Of a DNA stretch of 11,286 nucleotides, positions 1-6,704 are shown piece by piece. The DNA lies in the NCBI GenBank assembly GCA_026389655.1, contig JAPLHL010000078.1, forward strand, positions 1 through 11,286. The letters run 5' to 3'. A program made the translations under genes and the position numbers. Origin of the DNA: Chloroflexota bacterium (lineage in GTDB: Bacteria; Chloroflexota; Dehalococcoidia; GIF9; UBA5629). Position 1 is the stretch's first letter. Every line of letters starts with the position of its first letter. The notes below the pieces were generated by a model that searched no databases, was not told where the DNA came from, and was given only the letters and a program-made list of their open reading frames with translations.

Positions 1-1
1 T

Positions 2-724
2 GGAACGTTGCCTAAGCCGATGGTGCCCATAGGAAATAAACCTATCCTGTGGCATATCATGAAGACGTACTCTTTTTATGGATTCAATGAATTCATAATA
101 TGTCTGGGCACGAAAGCGGAAGTAATTAAGAACTATTTTTACCAATACGAGATCATCAACAACGACTTTACCATAAATATCGCCACAGGGGACATCAATT
201 ATCACAGCGCCCATAACGAAAACAACTGGCAAGTTACCCTGGTGGACACAGGGTTGGACACTCTCAAGGGAGGAAGGATAAAAAAGGTCGAGAAATATCT
301 GGACCAGGAAACCAATTTTCTGACCTATGGTGATGGGCTTTCCAATGTGAACATTGTCGAGTTGCTGCAGTTCCATAAGTCTCACGGAAAGACAGTGACG
401 ATCACCGGCGTCCAGCGTCCTTCCCGGTTTGGTGAGTTGAAAGAGAGTGATGGGCAGCTACTCGCTTTTACGGAGAAGCCGCATGTGGGTGGCTGGTTAG
501 TAAATGGCGGCTATATGGTTTTTAACAGGGAAATGTTGAACTATCTCACAGCAGATGATGACTGCGATTTTGAGATAGGTCCGCTGGACGATATGGCCCG
601 GCACGGACATGTGATGGTATATAAGCATAAGGGACAATGGGACTGTATGGACAGTGAAAGAGACATGATCTATCTCAATGAAGAATGGAGTAAAGGAAGG
701 GCTTTCTGGAAAGTCTGGAAATGA
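2..724 (+). CDS. rfbF: Glucose-1-phosphate cytidylyltransferase, N-terminus cut by window edge
   Basis: Makes CDP-glucose from CTP and glucose-1-phosphate (EC 2.7.7.33) in the cytoplasm, the entry step of CDP-6-deoxyhexose pathways. The reading frame is open to the left edge. A TTG at position 8 is an ordinary internal leucine, because the frame already reads Gly-Thr-Leu-Pro-Lys-Pro-Met, the segment that follows the G-G-x-G-T-R nucleotide-binding loop in this family. About 20 residues including that loop are therefore missing. Counting from the first visible codon, recognisable blocks are KPMVPIGNKPILWHI (5-19), VTLVDTGLDTLKGGRI (78-93), TYGDG with the metal-binding aspartate (108-112), GVQRPSRFGEL (136-146), VNGGY (167-171) and WDCMDSERD (213-221). 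These are specific to RfbF rather than RmlA. The stop overlaps the next start as ATGA. Visible length (240 residues) fits the usual of about 257. I am very sure of the family. Confidence 0.96.
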   Translation, partial: GTLPKPMVPIGNKPILWHIMKTYSFYGFNEFIICLGTKAEVIKNYFYQYEIINNDFTINIATGDINYHSAHNENNWQVTLVDTGLDTLKGGRIKKVEKYLDQETNFLTYGDGLSNVNIVELLQFHKSHGKTVTITGVQRPSRFGELKESDGQLLAFTEKPHVGGWLVNGGYMVFNREMLNYLTADDDCDFEIGPLDDMARHGHVMVYKHKGQWDCMDSERDMIYLNEEWSKGRAFWKVWK

Positions 725-1818
725 AAGGTCTGTTTGGTGGAGTCTTTAGTGGCAAAAATGTCCTGGTCACCGGGCATACGGGTTTCAAAGGTTCCTGGCT
801 TTGCATCTGGCTGAAGGAGTTGGGAGCCAACATAACCGGATATGCTCTTGAGCCATACACCGATGATGATAACTTTGTCACCGCTGATTTAAAAAATAAG
901 GTCACCAGCCAAATTGGAGATATCAGGGATTACGATTGCCTAAAGAGGGTCTTTGACGATTGCCGTCCCGAGCTTGTATTTCATTTGGCGGCGCAACCAC
1001 TGGTAAGGTTATCCTATAAACAACCCAAGCTAACCTACGATACCAATATCGGGGGTACCGTCAATCTGCTGGAATGCTGCCGCCTGTCTGAGTCTGTTAG
1101 GGCGGTAATCAACGTTACCAGTGATAAATGCTATGAGAACAAAGAATGGACCTGGGGCTATCGTGAGAATGATACCCTGGGTGGGCATGACCCATATAGT
1201 TCGAGCAAGGGATGCTCGGAAATAATCACAGCGGCCTATAGAAACTCGTTTTGTACCGGGACCGGTGACCGGACGCAGATGATCTCCACTGCGAGAGCAG
1301 GAAATGTGATAGGTGGCGGAGACTGGCGGGAAGACAGGATTATACCTGATTGCATCAGGGCGCTTAAGAAGAACGAAGCTATCGGCATACGTTCCCCTGA
1401 ATCTGTAAGACCCTGGCAGCATGTTCTCGAGCCTATATCAGGTTATCTGCTGCTGGCTTCAAAAATGTACCTGGAGGGCAACCGGTATGCAGGGGCCTGG
1501 AATTTTGGGCCGGACCACGGCTCCATTGCTACAGTGAGACAGCTGGTGGAGAAACTACTAAAACATTGGGGAAGCGGTAAATACACGGATTTGTCAGAAG
1601 GTAGCCGGCAGGAGCTGCATGAAACCGGAATATTGCTGCTCAATATTTCCAAAGCAGCACACCTGTTAAACTGGAGGCCTATTCTGAGTTTGGATGAAGC
1701 ACTGAAATACACTGCGAACTGGTATAAGGAACCGAGAGCAAGTTACGATTTTTGTGTAAGCCAGATAAATGACTACATCGGTAAGATGCTAAAGAAGCAA
1801 GAGGCGGGCGCACAATGA
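721..1818 (+). CDS. rfbG: CDP-glucose 4,6-dehydratase
   Basis: Converts CDP-D-glucose to CDP-4-keto-6-deoxy-D-glucose (EC 4.2.1.45) with bound NAD; the product is the branch point for CDP-deoxysugars. It is an extended short-chain dehydrogenase/reductase of 365 residues, the normal family length. The Rossmann glycine motif G-H-T-G-F-K-G is at 18-24, the catalytic Thr-Ser-Asp-Lys at 133-136, and Tyr159-x3-Lys163 forms the catalytic pair. The blocks ARAGNVIGGGDW (191-202) and RPWQHVLEP (230-238) are characteristic of RfbG and distinguish it from RmlB. The ATG at 721 overlaps the rfbF stop by four bases, indicating translational coupling, and its own TGA overlaps the following gene in the same way. 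With rfbF it commits the cassette to CDP-linked, not dTDP-linked, sugars. I see no anomaly. Confidence 0.97.
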   Translation: MKGLFGGVFSGKNVLVTGHTGFKGSWLCIWLKELGANITGYALEPYTDDDNFVTADLKNKVTSQIGDIRDYDCLKRVFDDCRPELVFHLAAQPLVRLSYKQPKLTYDTNIGGTVNLLECCRLSESVRAVINVTSDKCYENKEWTWGYRENDTLGGHDPYSSSKGCSEIITAAYRNSFCTGTGDRTQMISTARAGNVIGGGDWREDRIIPDCIRALKKNEAIGIRSPESVRPWQHVLEPISGYLLLASKMYLEGNRYAGAWNFGPDHGSIATVRQLVEKLLKHWGSGKYTDLSEGSRQELHETGILLLNISKAAHLLNWRPILSLDEALKYTANWYKEPRASYDFCVSQINDYIGKMLKKQEAGAQ

Positions 1819-3065
1819 ACGCGAGGTATTTCATGTCTGAGACCATTGGCAAATGCCTCGGGTGCGCCAGTGACCTGCCGGATGCGTTTTTAGACCTGGG
1901 AGAGATGCCGCTGGCAAATAGTTACATAAAAGCTTGCGATGCAGGTAGGGAGGAGATCTCATATAAGCTTGCCGTCGCTTATTGCCCAGTTTGTTACCTG
2001 GTACAAATCACTCACAGGGTCGCTCCTGAGGACCTTTTCGGTAACTACCTATATTTTTCGTCGTTCTCCGATGCATTTCTGAAGCACGCGCAGGAGATGG
2101 CAGGCACGTTAATCAAGCGGTTTGCCCTTGACTCGAACAGTCTGGTGATGGAGATAGGAAGCAATGACGGCTATCTTCTGGAATTTTTCCAGCGCAGCGG
2201 TGTTCCGGTATTAGGCATCGAGCCGGCGAAAAATATCGCAAAAGTGGCCAGTGATAAGGGTATACGTACCCTGGATGTATTTTTCAGTGCAGGCCAGGTA
2301 AAAGAAATTCTATCCGTAGGCGGGCAGGCTGATGTGATCATTGGAAACAATGTGCTTGCACATATTCCACTGATTAATGAATTTATGTTAGCGGTCGCCC
2401 GCTGTTTGAAACCGAATGGCAGCGCTGTGTTTGAATTTCCTTATTTAAAAGACCTATTGGAAAATACGGAATTTGATACCATTTATCATGAACATGTTTT
2501 TTACTATTCCTTGAGCTCCATCAGGGTGCTCTCGCAGCGTGCCGGACTGGAGGTATACGATGCGGACAGGCAGGGCGTCCACGGTGGCTCACTCCGCGTT
2601 TTTATTCAGAAGGGAAAGCGGTATAAATTGACGAGTGGGGCCAGGAGCATGCTGACTGATGAGGAGAAATTCGGGATTACAGATCAGCGTGTGTATAAAA
2701 ACTTTGCCTCCAGAGTGAAAGAGCTGAAGCAGGAATTGTTTGAGTTACTTGAGGGACTTAAAAAGTCAGGAAAGACAATTGCGGGCTATGGTGCAGCTGC
2801 GAAGGGGAATACCCTGTTAAATTATATTGGGACAAATAATAAGACTATTGATTTTGTCGTGGATAGAAGCACATATAAGCAGGGGCTGCTCATGCCGGGG
2901 ACAAAGATACCTATTTTGAACCAGAATGAATTACTGAAGAGAAAACCTGACTATACCATTATTTTAGCGTGGAATTTTGCCCAGGAAATAATGGAGCAGC
3001 AGTCCCAGTATCACGTTGGGGGGGGTAAATTTATAATACCAGTTCCCAGGCCGAGAGTGATTTAA
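1815..3065 (+). CDS. SAM-dependent sugar C-methyltransferase (TylCIII/NovU/TcaB9 type)
   Basis: Predicted to transfer a methyl group from SAM to a carbon next to the 4-keto group of a nucleotide-linked 6-deoxyhexose. Three family domains are visible in 416 residues. First is an N-terminal zinc-binding domain with Cys14-x2-Cys17 and Cys57-x2-Cys60. Next is a Rossmann methyltransferase core with motif I E-I-G-S-N-D-G-Y at 113-120, NNVLAHIP at 178-185 and the active-site Y-H-E-H at 224-227. Last is the C-terminal domain with GYGAAAKGNTLLNY (324-337) and AWNFA (385-389). Whether C3 or C5 is methylated cannot be read from the sequence; TylCIII and TcaB9 act at C3, NovU at C5. The substrate is inferred from rfbF/rfbG to be CDP-linked. 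ATG 1815 overlaps the rfbG stop; a second ATG at 1833 has a GAGGT five bases upstream and would remove only six residues. A run of eight G lies near the 3' end. Confidence 0.9.
   Translation: MNARYFMSETIGKCLGCASDLPDAFLDLGEMPLANSYIKACDAGREEISYKLAVAYCPVCYLVQITHRVAPEDLFGNYLYFSSFSDAFLKHAQEMAGTLIKRFALDSNSLVMEIGSNDGYLLEFFQRSGVPVLGIEPAKNIAKVASDKGIRTLDVFFSAGQVKEILSVGGQADVIIGNNVLAHIPLINEFMLAVARCLKPNGSAVFEFPYLKDLLENTEFDTIYHEHVFYYSLSSIRVLSQRAGLEVYDADRQGVHGGSLRVFIQKGKRYKLTSGARSMLTDEEKFGITDQRVYKNFASRVKELKQELFELLEGLKKSGKTIAGYGAAAKGNTLLNYIGTNNKTIDFVVDRSTYKQGLLMPGTKIPILNQNELLKRKPDYTIILAWNFAQEIMEQQSQYHVGGGKFIIPVPRPRVI
3018..3025 (+). repeat. Homopolymer run of eight G near the end of the C-methyltransferase
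   Basis: Eight consecutive G encode part of Val-Gly-Gly-Gly-Lys close to the C-terminus. The current length keeps the frame, since the downstream Phe-Ile-Ile-Pro-Val-Pro ending matches what is usual in this methyltransferase family. Poly-G runs of this length can slip, or be misread in sequencing. Here a slip would alter only about the last dozen residues. Confidence 0.5.
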
Positions 3066-3076
3066 GAGAGATTGCC

Positions 3077-3607
3077 GTGATATTCAAGGAAATTGAACTT
3101 AAGGGTGCTTATATCATTGAATTGGAACCTCTGAAAGATGAGCGCGGATACTTTGCCCGCACTTACTGTCAGAACGAATTCAGGCAAAATGGACTGGAAT
3201 TAACAATCATGCAATGTGACGTCTCGTATAATAGAAAGAAAGGCACACTACGAGGCTTACATTATCAATCGGCCCCTCATGAGGAAGTCAAATTGGTCAG
3301 TTGTACTCGGGGATCTATGTATGATGTGATAGTGGATATTAGAGAGCAATCCCCCACGTACTGCCGATGGCTCGCAGTAGAATTAACCGAGCAAAATCGC
3401 AAAATGCTTTATATACCTAAAGGGTTTGCCCACGGTTTCCAGACACTGGCGGACGATACAGCAGTGTATTATCAGATGTCAGAGTATTATCATCCCGGGT
3501 TGGCCCGGGGAATCCGGTGGAATGATTCTGCTTTGGGCATTAATTGGCCGGTCAAGATATCGATTATGGCGGCGAAGGACCGTCAATTTCCGGATTTTAT
3601 CCAATGA
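3077..3607 (+). CDS. rfbC: RmlC-type nucleotide-sugar 3,5-epimerase (dTDP-4-dehydrorhamnose 3,5-epimerase family)
   Basis: A cupin-fold epimerase that inverts C3 and/or C5 of nucleotide-linked 4-keto-6-deoxyhexoses. At 176 residues it is of standard length. Key family residues are present: Arg23 in DERGYF, His62 in LRGLHYQ (catalytic base), Lys72 in EEVKLV, His119 in GFAHGF, the tyrosine-rich segment VYYQMSEYY (130-138) that carries the catalytic acid, and Asp150 in WND, the dyad partner of the histidine. In RmlC the substrate is dTDP-linked; here the neighbours point to a CDP-4-keto C-methyl sugar, as NovW and similar epimerases act after or before a C-methyltransferase. The GTG start at 3077 is preceded by TAAGAGAG, a reasonable ribosome binding site, and lies 11 bases after the methyltransferase stop. 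The family is certain; whether it acts at C3, C5 or both is open. Confidence 0.93.
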   Translation: MIFKEIELKGAYIIELEPLKDERGYFARTYCQNEFRQNGLELTIMQCDVSYNRKKGTLRGLHYQSAPHEEVKLVSCTRGSMYDVIVDIREQSPTYCRWLAVELTEQNRKMLYIPKGFAHGFQTLADDTAVYYQMSEYYHPGLARGIRWNDSALGINWPVKISIMAAKDRQFPDFIQ

Positions 3608-3750
3608 ATGGGTATGCAAACTCTATTAGAATGCCGATCGACTACTTGTTGTATCAACAAGGCGAGGTTATGAAACAAATGCCGTTTGTCAGCAAACGGT
3701 TGGGAAAATGCCTGACATTGGTATTATCGTTGGAAGAGGCGTGCCTGTGA
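3604..3750 (+). CDS. Possible small coupled ORF, 48 codons, unknown function
   Basis: This ORF fills the gap between epimerase and reductase. Its ATG overlaps the epimerase stop (ATGA at 3604-3607) and its TGA overlaps the reductase GTG start (GTGA at 3747-3750). This is the same 4-base coupling used by the other genes of the operon. The predicted 48-residue peptide begins Met-Asn-Gly-Tyr, has a basic middle (KRLGK) and a short hydrophobic stretch (LTLVLSL), and contains two cysteines. I recognise no family. No Shine-Dalgarno sequence precedes it, so translation would rely on coupling. It contains a perfect hairpin. It could be a real small protein, a reading-through stretch that keeps ribosomes moving to the reductase, or chance. 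Confidence 0.3.
   Translation: MNGYANSIRMPIDYLLYQQGEVMKQMPFVSKRLGKCLTLVLSLEEACL
3682..3699 (+). other. Perfect 7-bp hairpin upstream of the ketoreductase
   Basis: CCGTTTG and CAAACGG pair perfectly around the loop TCAG, and a flanking G·U pair would extend the stem to eight in RNA. No U-run follows on the plus strand, so it is not a canonical intrinsic terminator. It lies 47 bases before the GTG start of the reductase and inside the small ORF. It could modulate coupling, pause transcription or be an mRNA stability element. Function is not shown by the sequence. Confidence 0.5.
3732..3739 (+). promoter_or_regulatory. Shine-Dalgarno sequence deciding the ketoreductase start
   Basis: GGAAGAGG lies seven bases before GTG 3747. 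It is the best ribosome binding site in the neighbourhood. It favours GTG 3747 over the upstream in-frame ATG at 3708 and over GTG 3741, which would be only one base away. Confidence 0.6.
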
Positions 3751-4619
3751 AAAAAGTCGCGGTCAGCGGCGCCAGCGGGTTCATCGGACGACATGTGCTG
3801 GCGGAACTCGCATGTCATCCCGTGGAAGTCATCGCTGCAACGCAGGATGCCGCGCAGCTGGCTAATACAGCGAAAAACGTCCAAGTCGTGGAGTTAGATA
3901 TTGCCAATCCTCAGCCGGGCGACTACGAGCGTCTTCACAGGCCTGATTTCCTCATTCATTTGGCCTGGGCTGGTCTGCCGAACTACAAGTCGCTAAACCA
4001 CTTTGAAACGGAATTGCCACGGCAGTATCTCTTTCTGAAGGGACTCGTTGAGGCCGGTTTACCCGCATTGCTGGTGACCGGGACGTGTTTTGAGTATGGG
4101 ATGCAGTCAGGGAAGCTATCAGAGGATCTAATTCCTTTGCCATGCACTCCATACGGCTATGCCAAGGATGCGCTAAGACGGCAGTTAGAATTTCTTCGTG
4201 AAAACCATCCTTTTGATCTGACATGGGCACGACTTTTCTATATGTATGGGGAAGGACAACCTAAAAGTGCTTTGTTTTCCCAGTTGAAGGCGGCTGTTGC
4301 TCGTAATGAGCTGGCTTTTAACATGTCTGGCGGCGAACAGTTACGGGATTTCCTTCCTGTAATTGAAGTCGCTTCTATACTCGTGAAGCTGGCCTTTAGA
4401 CGCGAAGATATAGGTGTGGTCAATGTCTGCTCAGGCATACCAATCTCAGTTCGCAATCTTGTTGAAGGCTGGCTGAAAGATAACGGCTGGACTATCAAGC
4501 TCAATCTCGGACATTACGATTATCCTGGTTATGAGCCCATGGTGTTTTGGGGAAATAACGATAAGTTGAAAAAGATTTTGGGGAATACGAATAAAAACAC
4601 TGGTTTTGCCAATGATTGA
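3747..4619 (+). CDS. NAD(P)-dependent nucleotide-sugar epimerase/4-ketoreductase
   Basis: Extended short-chain dehydrogenase/reductase, predicted to reduce the 4-keto group of the C-methylated CDP-6-deoxyhexose and so finish the sugar. From GTG 3747 it has 290 residues and begins Met-Lys-Lys-Val-Ala-Val-Ser-Gly, the normal start for a Rossmann fold. The glycine motif G-A-S-G-F-I-G is at 8-14, the active-site strand LLVTGTCFEYG at 108-118 and the catalytic Tyr136-x3-Lys140 follows; ARLFYMYGEGQ (161-171) and SGGEQLRDFLPV (194-205) are typical for the family. An upstream in-frame ATG at 3708 would add 13 residues but lacks a good ribosome site and gives an atypical N-terminus. It could instead be a sugar epimerase, but its place last after methyltransferase and 3,5-epimerase fits the terminal ketoreductase role of NovS-like enzymes. 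Its first 200 bases are distinctly GC-richer than the flippase gene downstream. Confidence 0.85.
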   Translation: MKKVAVSGASGFIGRHVLAELACHPVEVIAATQDAAQLANTAKNVQVVELDIANPQPGDYERLHRPDFLIHLAWAGLPNYKSLNHFETELPRQYLFLKGLVEAGLPALLVTGTCFEYGMQSGKLSEDLIPLPCTPYGYAKDALRRQLEFLRENHPFDLTWARLFYMYGEGQPKSALFSQLKAAVARNELAFNMSGGEQLRDFLPVIEVASILVKLAFRREDIGVVNVCSGIPISVRNLVEGWLKDNGWTIKLNLGHYDYPGYEPMVFWGNNDKLKKILGNTNKNTGFAND

Positions 4620-4716
4620 CTTGCCAAACATGATGAAGCTGGTAATAGTTATTCCACACAAATTCCATTTACCCGCGCCAAATATTCTATAACACCGTTG
4701 TGAATTCTGATTAACT

Positions 4717-6210
4717 ATGGATGAAGACAGGGAAGAAAGTCCGCAGGGCGAAGCCAATAAGTTTAATGTTAGAGGTTTCAGCCGGAATGTAATTATTTAC
4801 TCAGCTGGGCAAGCGTTGCTATTTGTCATCGGTGCAATTCAAGGGTTGATAATTCCTAAATTCCTTTCAGTAGTAGATTATGGCTACTTTCAAATGTTTA
4901 TTCTCTATACAAGCTATGTTGGATTATTGCATCTGGGCTTTATTGACGGTGCGCTGGTACGCTGGGCTTCAGGCGGGAAAGAAATATTAGGCAGGGAGCT
5001 TAAGCCGGCTTTTCTATTCTATTCTTTACAACTGGTGGCAGAGATTCTGCCTCTGATTATAATATGTTTCTTTATATTTCAAGCACAAAATCAGACTATT
5101 GCGTTATTGGCACTTGCCTTTGCATTTATTTATGATCTTGGATTCCTGTTCGTATTTGCCGCACAGGCAATTAAGAATTTCAGGTTAATTGCTTTAGTTA
5201 ATGTTATTAAAACTGTTATCCTCTTTGGTATCATCGTTCTCCTCATAATTACTGGTCACACAGCTTATTATCTGATCATATTGGCGTTGATCTGCGCTCA
5301 ACTTATCTTCAGTATTATCATGGCTACCCAATTTAGCAGATATCTATCAATGAAAGTATCCGGAATTAATGCTCATTTAATGTGGCAACAGGCGAAATCA
5401 AATTTTGGCATTGGGATCTATATTTTATTAGGTAATCTTATTATTCTCTTATATATGACGTTTGACAGGCTGATAGTGAACACATTTTTCTCCGTTGAAC
5501 AATTTGCAGTTTATTCTTTTGCAATGAGTATAGTATTAATCACTTATTTGTTTATATCGGCTGTTGCGCAGGTTTTTTATCCGTACTTGGCGCGTATTGG
5601 CACTGAATTGCGGACAAAGGCCTATCAATTGGGCAAGCCGAGCATTATCATCGCCTGGGTTTTAATACTTGCTGCCTATTATCCGGCTGTATGGATAATT
5701 AATTTGTATTTGCCTCAATATACTGCCAGTATTCCTCTGTTAAAACTGCTTCTCTGTACTGTGCTGTTTGGTGGATTCATACAAATACTTCATGTTAATT
5801 ATTACATGTCATATCGAAAGCAAAGGCAGTATTTTCAGATTGCGCTCGTATCACTTGTTTTTCTTGCAGTATTAATAACGCTGACATTGGTTTTTAATAA
5901 GACTTTGTACGGAATAGCACTGGCTGCTTTAATTGGTTATGCGTTCTGGTATATCTTAAATGAAATATACTTGAACAGTATACTGGGATTTGGCTACAAG
6001 ACGATATTAAAAGACGTGGTTCTAATAGGAATTATCCTGGCTGTTTTTTTGAGTTCCAACTTGCTGTCAACATCAATAATTGTACAATTACTTATTTATC
6101 TGGTAGTTGTTGCAGTGGCAATTACCATTTTTACGCGCAAGGAAATAACAGAACTTATAGCGCTGATAATTTCTATGAGAAATGAAAAACGTAATTTACC
6201 TGCCTGTTAG
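4717..6210 (+). CDS. wzx: Wzx-type oligosaccharide flippase (MOP/MATE-like superfamily)
   Basis: Integral inner-membrane protein of 497 residues, predicted to flip lipid-linked oligosaccharide units to the outer face. About 14 hydrophobic segments can be seen, roughly at 24-48, 57-77, 99-122, 128-149, 156-178, 182-204, 231-249, 261-291, 308-330, 336-360, 374-393, 397-419, 430-447 and 453-472. The N-terminal pattern of a hydrophilic lead followed by the first helix ending in Ile-Pro-Lys-Phe, the DYGYFQMF block (54-61) and the central F-D-R-L-I-V-N-T-F-F-S-V-E-Q-F (249-263) are typical of polysaccharide exporters. Flippases of this kind diverge strongly, so the transported unit cannot be told. 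The ATG at 4717 has no convincing Shine-Dalgarno. It follows the reductase by 97 bases, and its TAG overlaps the stop of the convergent acetyltransferase. The gene is clearly AT-richer than the sugar cassette. Confidence 0.9.
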   Translation: MDEDREESPQGEANKFNVRGFSRNVIIYSAGQALLFVIGAIQGLIIPKFLSVVDYGYFQMFILYTSYVGLLHLGFIDGALVRWASGGKEILGRELKPAFLFYSLQLVAEILPLIIICFFIFQAQNQTIALLALAFAFIYDLGFLFVFAAQAIKNFRLIALVNVIKTVILFGIIVLLIITGHTAYYLIILALICAQLIFSIIMATQFSRYLSMKVSGINAHLMWQQAKSNFGIGIYILLGNLIILLYMTFDRLIVNTFFSVEQFAVYSFAMSIVLITYLFISAVAQVFYPYLARIGTELRTKAYQLGKPSIIIAWVLILAAYYPAVWIINLYLPQYTASIPLLKLLLCTVLFGGFIQILHVNYYMSYRKQRQYFQIALVSLVFLAVLITLTLVFNKTLYGIALAALIGYAFWYILNEIYLNSILGFGYKTILKDVVLIGIILAVFLSSNLLSTSIIVQLLIYLVVVAVAITIFTRKEITELIALIISMRNEKRNLPAC

Positions 6211-6641
6211 TCAAGGCTCAATAGCTTCTCTAAATTATCACTGCAAAGAATGTCTAAATGTTGCTTGATTTTATCTTCAGGCCAATCCCCCCATTTAAGT
6301 TTCAGAAGGCCATCTATTACAGGTTGTGAGAATTTGTATCCTATGACCTTTGCAGGATTTCCTGCGAGAATGCTATAAGGGGGGTATTCTTGAGAGGATA
6401 TTACGCTTCCAGCGCCTGCAATAACTCCGTCATTTAGTTTACTGCCTGATAATATAATACTTTTATGCCCAATCCAGACGTCGTTGCCTATGATAATGTC
6501 TCCTTTGGTCATCGGATGTCCTTTAATATGCCGGGCTTTTTTCCATAATGAGGGAAACGGATAAGTTGTACCCCATTCTTTTCTATGATTGCCCCAGAGG
6601 AGAAAGCTGACATTAGTTGCAATGGAACAATATTTGCCCAA
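6207..6641 (-). CDS. CatB/Vat-like hexapeptide O-acetyltransferase, N-terminally short, possible pseudogene
   Basis: Left-handed beta-helix acetyltransferase that would use acetyl-CoA to O-acetylate a sugar of the repeat unit. From the TTG at 6641, family blocks are LGKYCSIATNVSF (1-13), the Gly-Asn-His with the presumed catalytic His19, GDIIIGNDVWIG (47-58), AGAGSVI (75-81), AGNPAKVI (93-100) and KWGDWP (116-121). Full-length Vat/Xat relatives have about 60 more residues before this histidine. The frame continues upstream for 18 sense codons, reading ISNITS just before the TTG, as a hexapeptide coil would, and then meets TAA at 6696-6698. It has no in-frame ATG or GTG and no ribosome site before TTG. 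An ATG at 6709 in another frame would join it if one base were missing from this sequence. It is therefore either a short form, a frameshifted gene or a decayed 5' end. The family is sure; activity is not. Confidence 0.75.
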   Translation of the reverse strand: MGKYCSIATNVSFLLWGNHRKEWGTTYPFPSLWKKARHIKGHPMTKGDIIIGNDVWIGHKSIILSGSKLNDGVIAGAGSVISSQEYPPYSILAGNPAKVIGYKFSQPVIDGLLKLKWGDWPEDKIKQHLDILCSDNLEKLLSLD

Positions 6642-6704
6642 TGACGTAATGTTGGATATAAAATAATCTTGCTTTTGACAAGGTTTAATACATTTTTAAA
6701 AGTA

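Noticed and set aside
8..724. TTG at position 8 as a real start for the cytidylyltransferase
   Set aside because: The frame is open to the edge and the residues before it fit the conserved segment after the missing G-G-x-G-T-R loop, so the gene is cut by the window.
1030..1422. Long minus-strand open frame of 130 codons inside rfbG
   Set aside because: It lies wholly within a gene with clear family motifs and shows no recognisable domain; it is a shadow frame.
3494..3509. Inverted repeat CCCGGG-TTGG-CCCGGG in the epimerase gene
   Set aside because: It lies within conserved coding sequence (Pro-Gly-Leu-Ala-Arg-Gly), has no U-run and is explained by codon choice.
3544..3603. Extension of the small gap ORF upstream to an ATG at 3544
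   Set aside because: This part overlaps the conserved end of the epimerase in another frame; the ATG at 3604 with its stop/start overlap is the better start.
3708..3746. ATG 3708 as start of the ketoreductase
   Set aside because: It adds 13 residues before the usual Met-Lys-Lys-Val Rossmann start, and the good GGAAGAGG site is placed for GTG 3747.
6675..6703. TTGACA at 6675-6680 as a plus-strand promoter
   Set aside because: No acceptable -10 hexamer lies 16-18 bases downstream, and the element would lie inside the upstream open frame of the minus-strand acetyltransferase.
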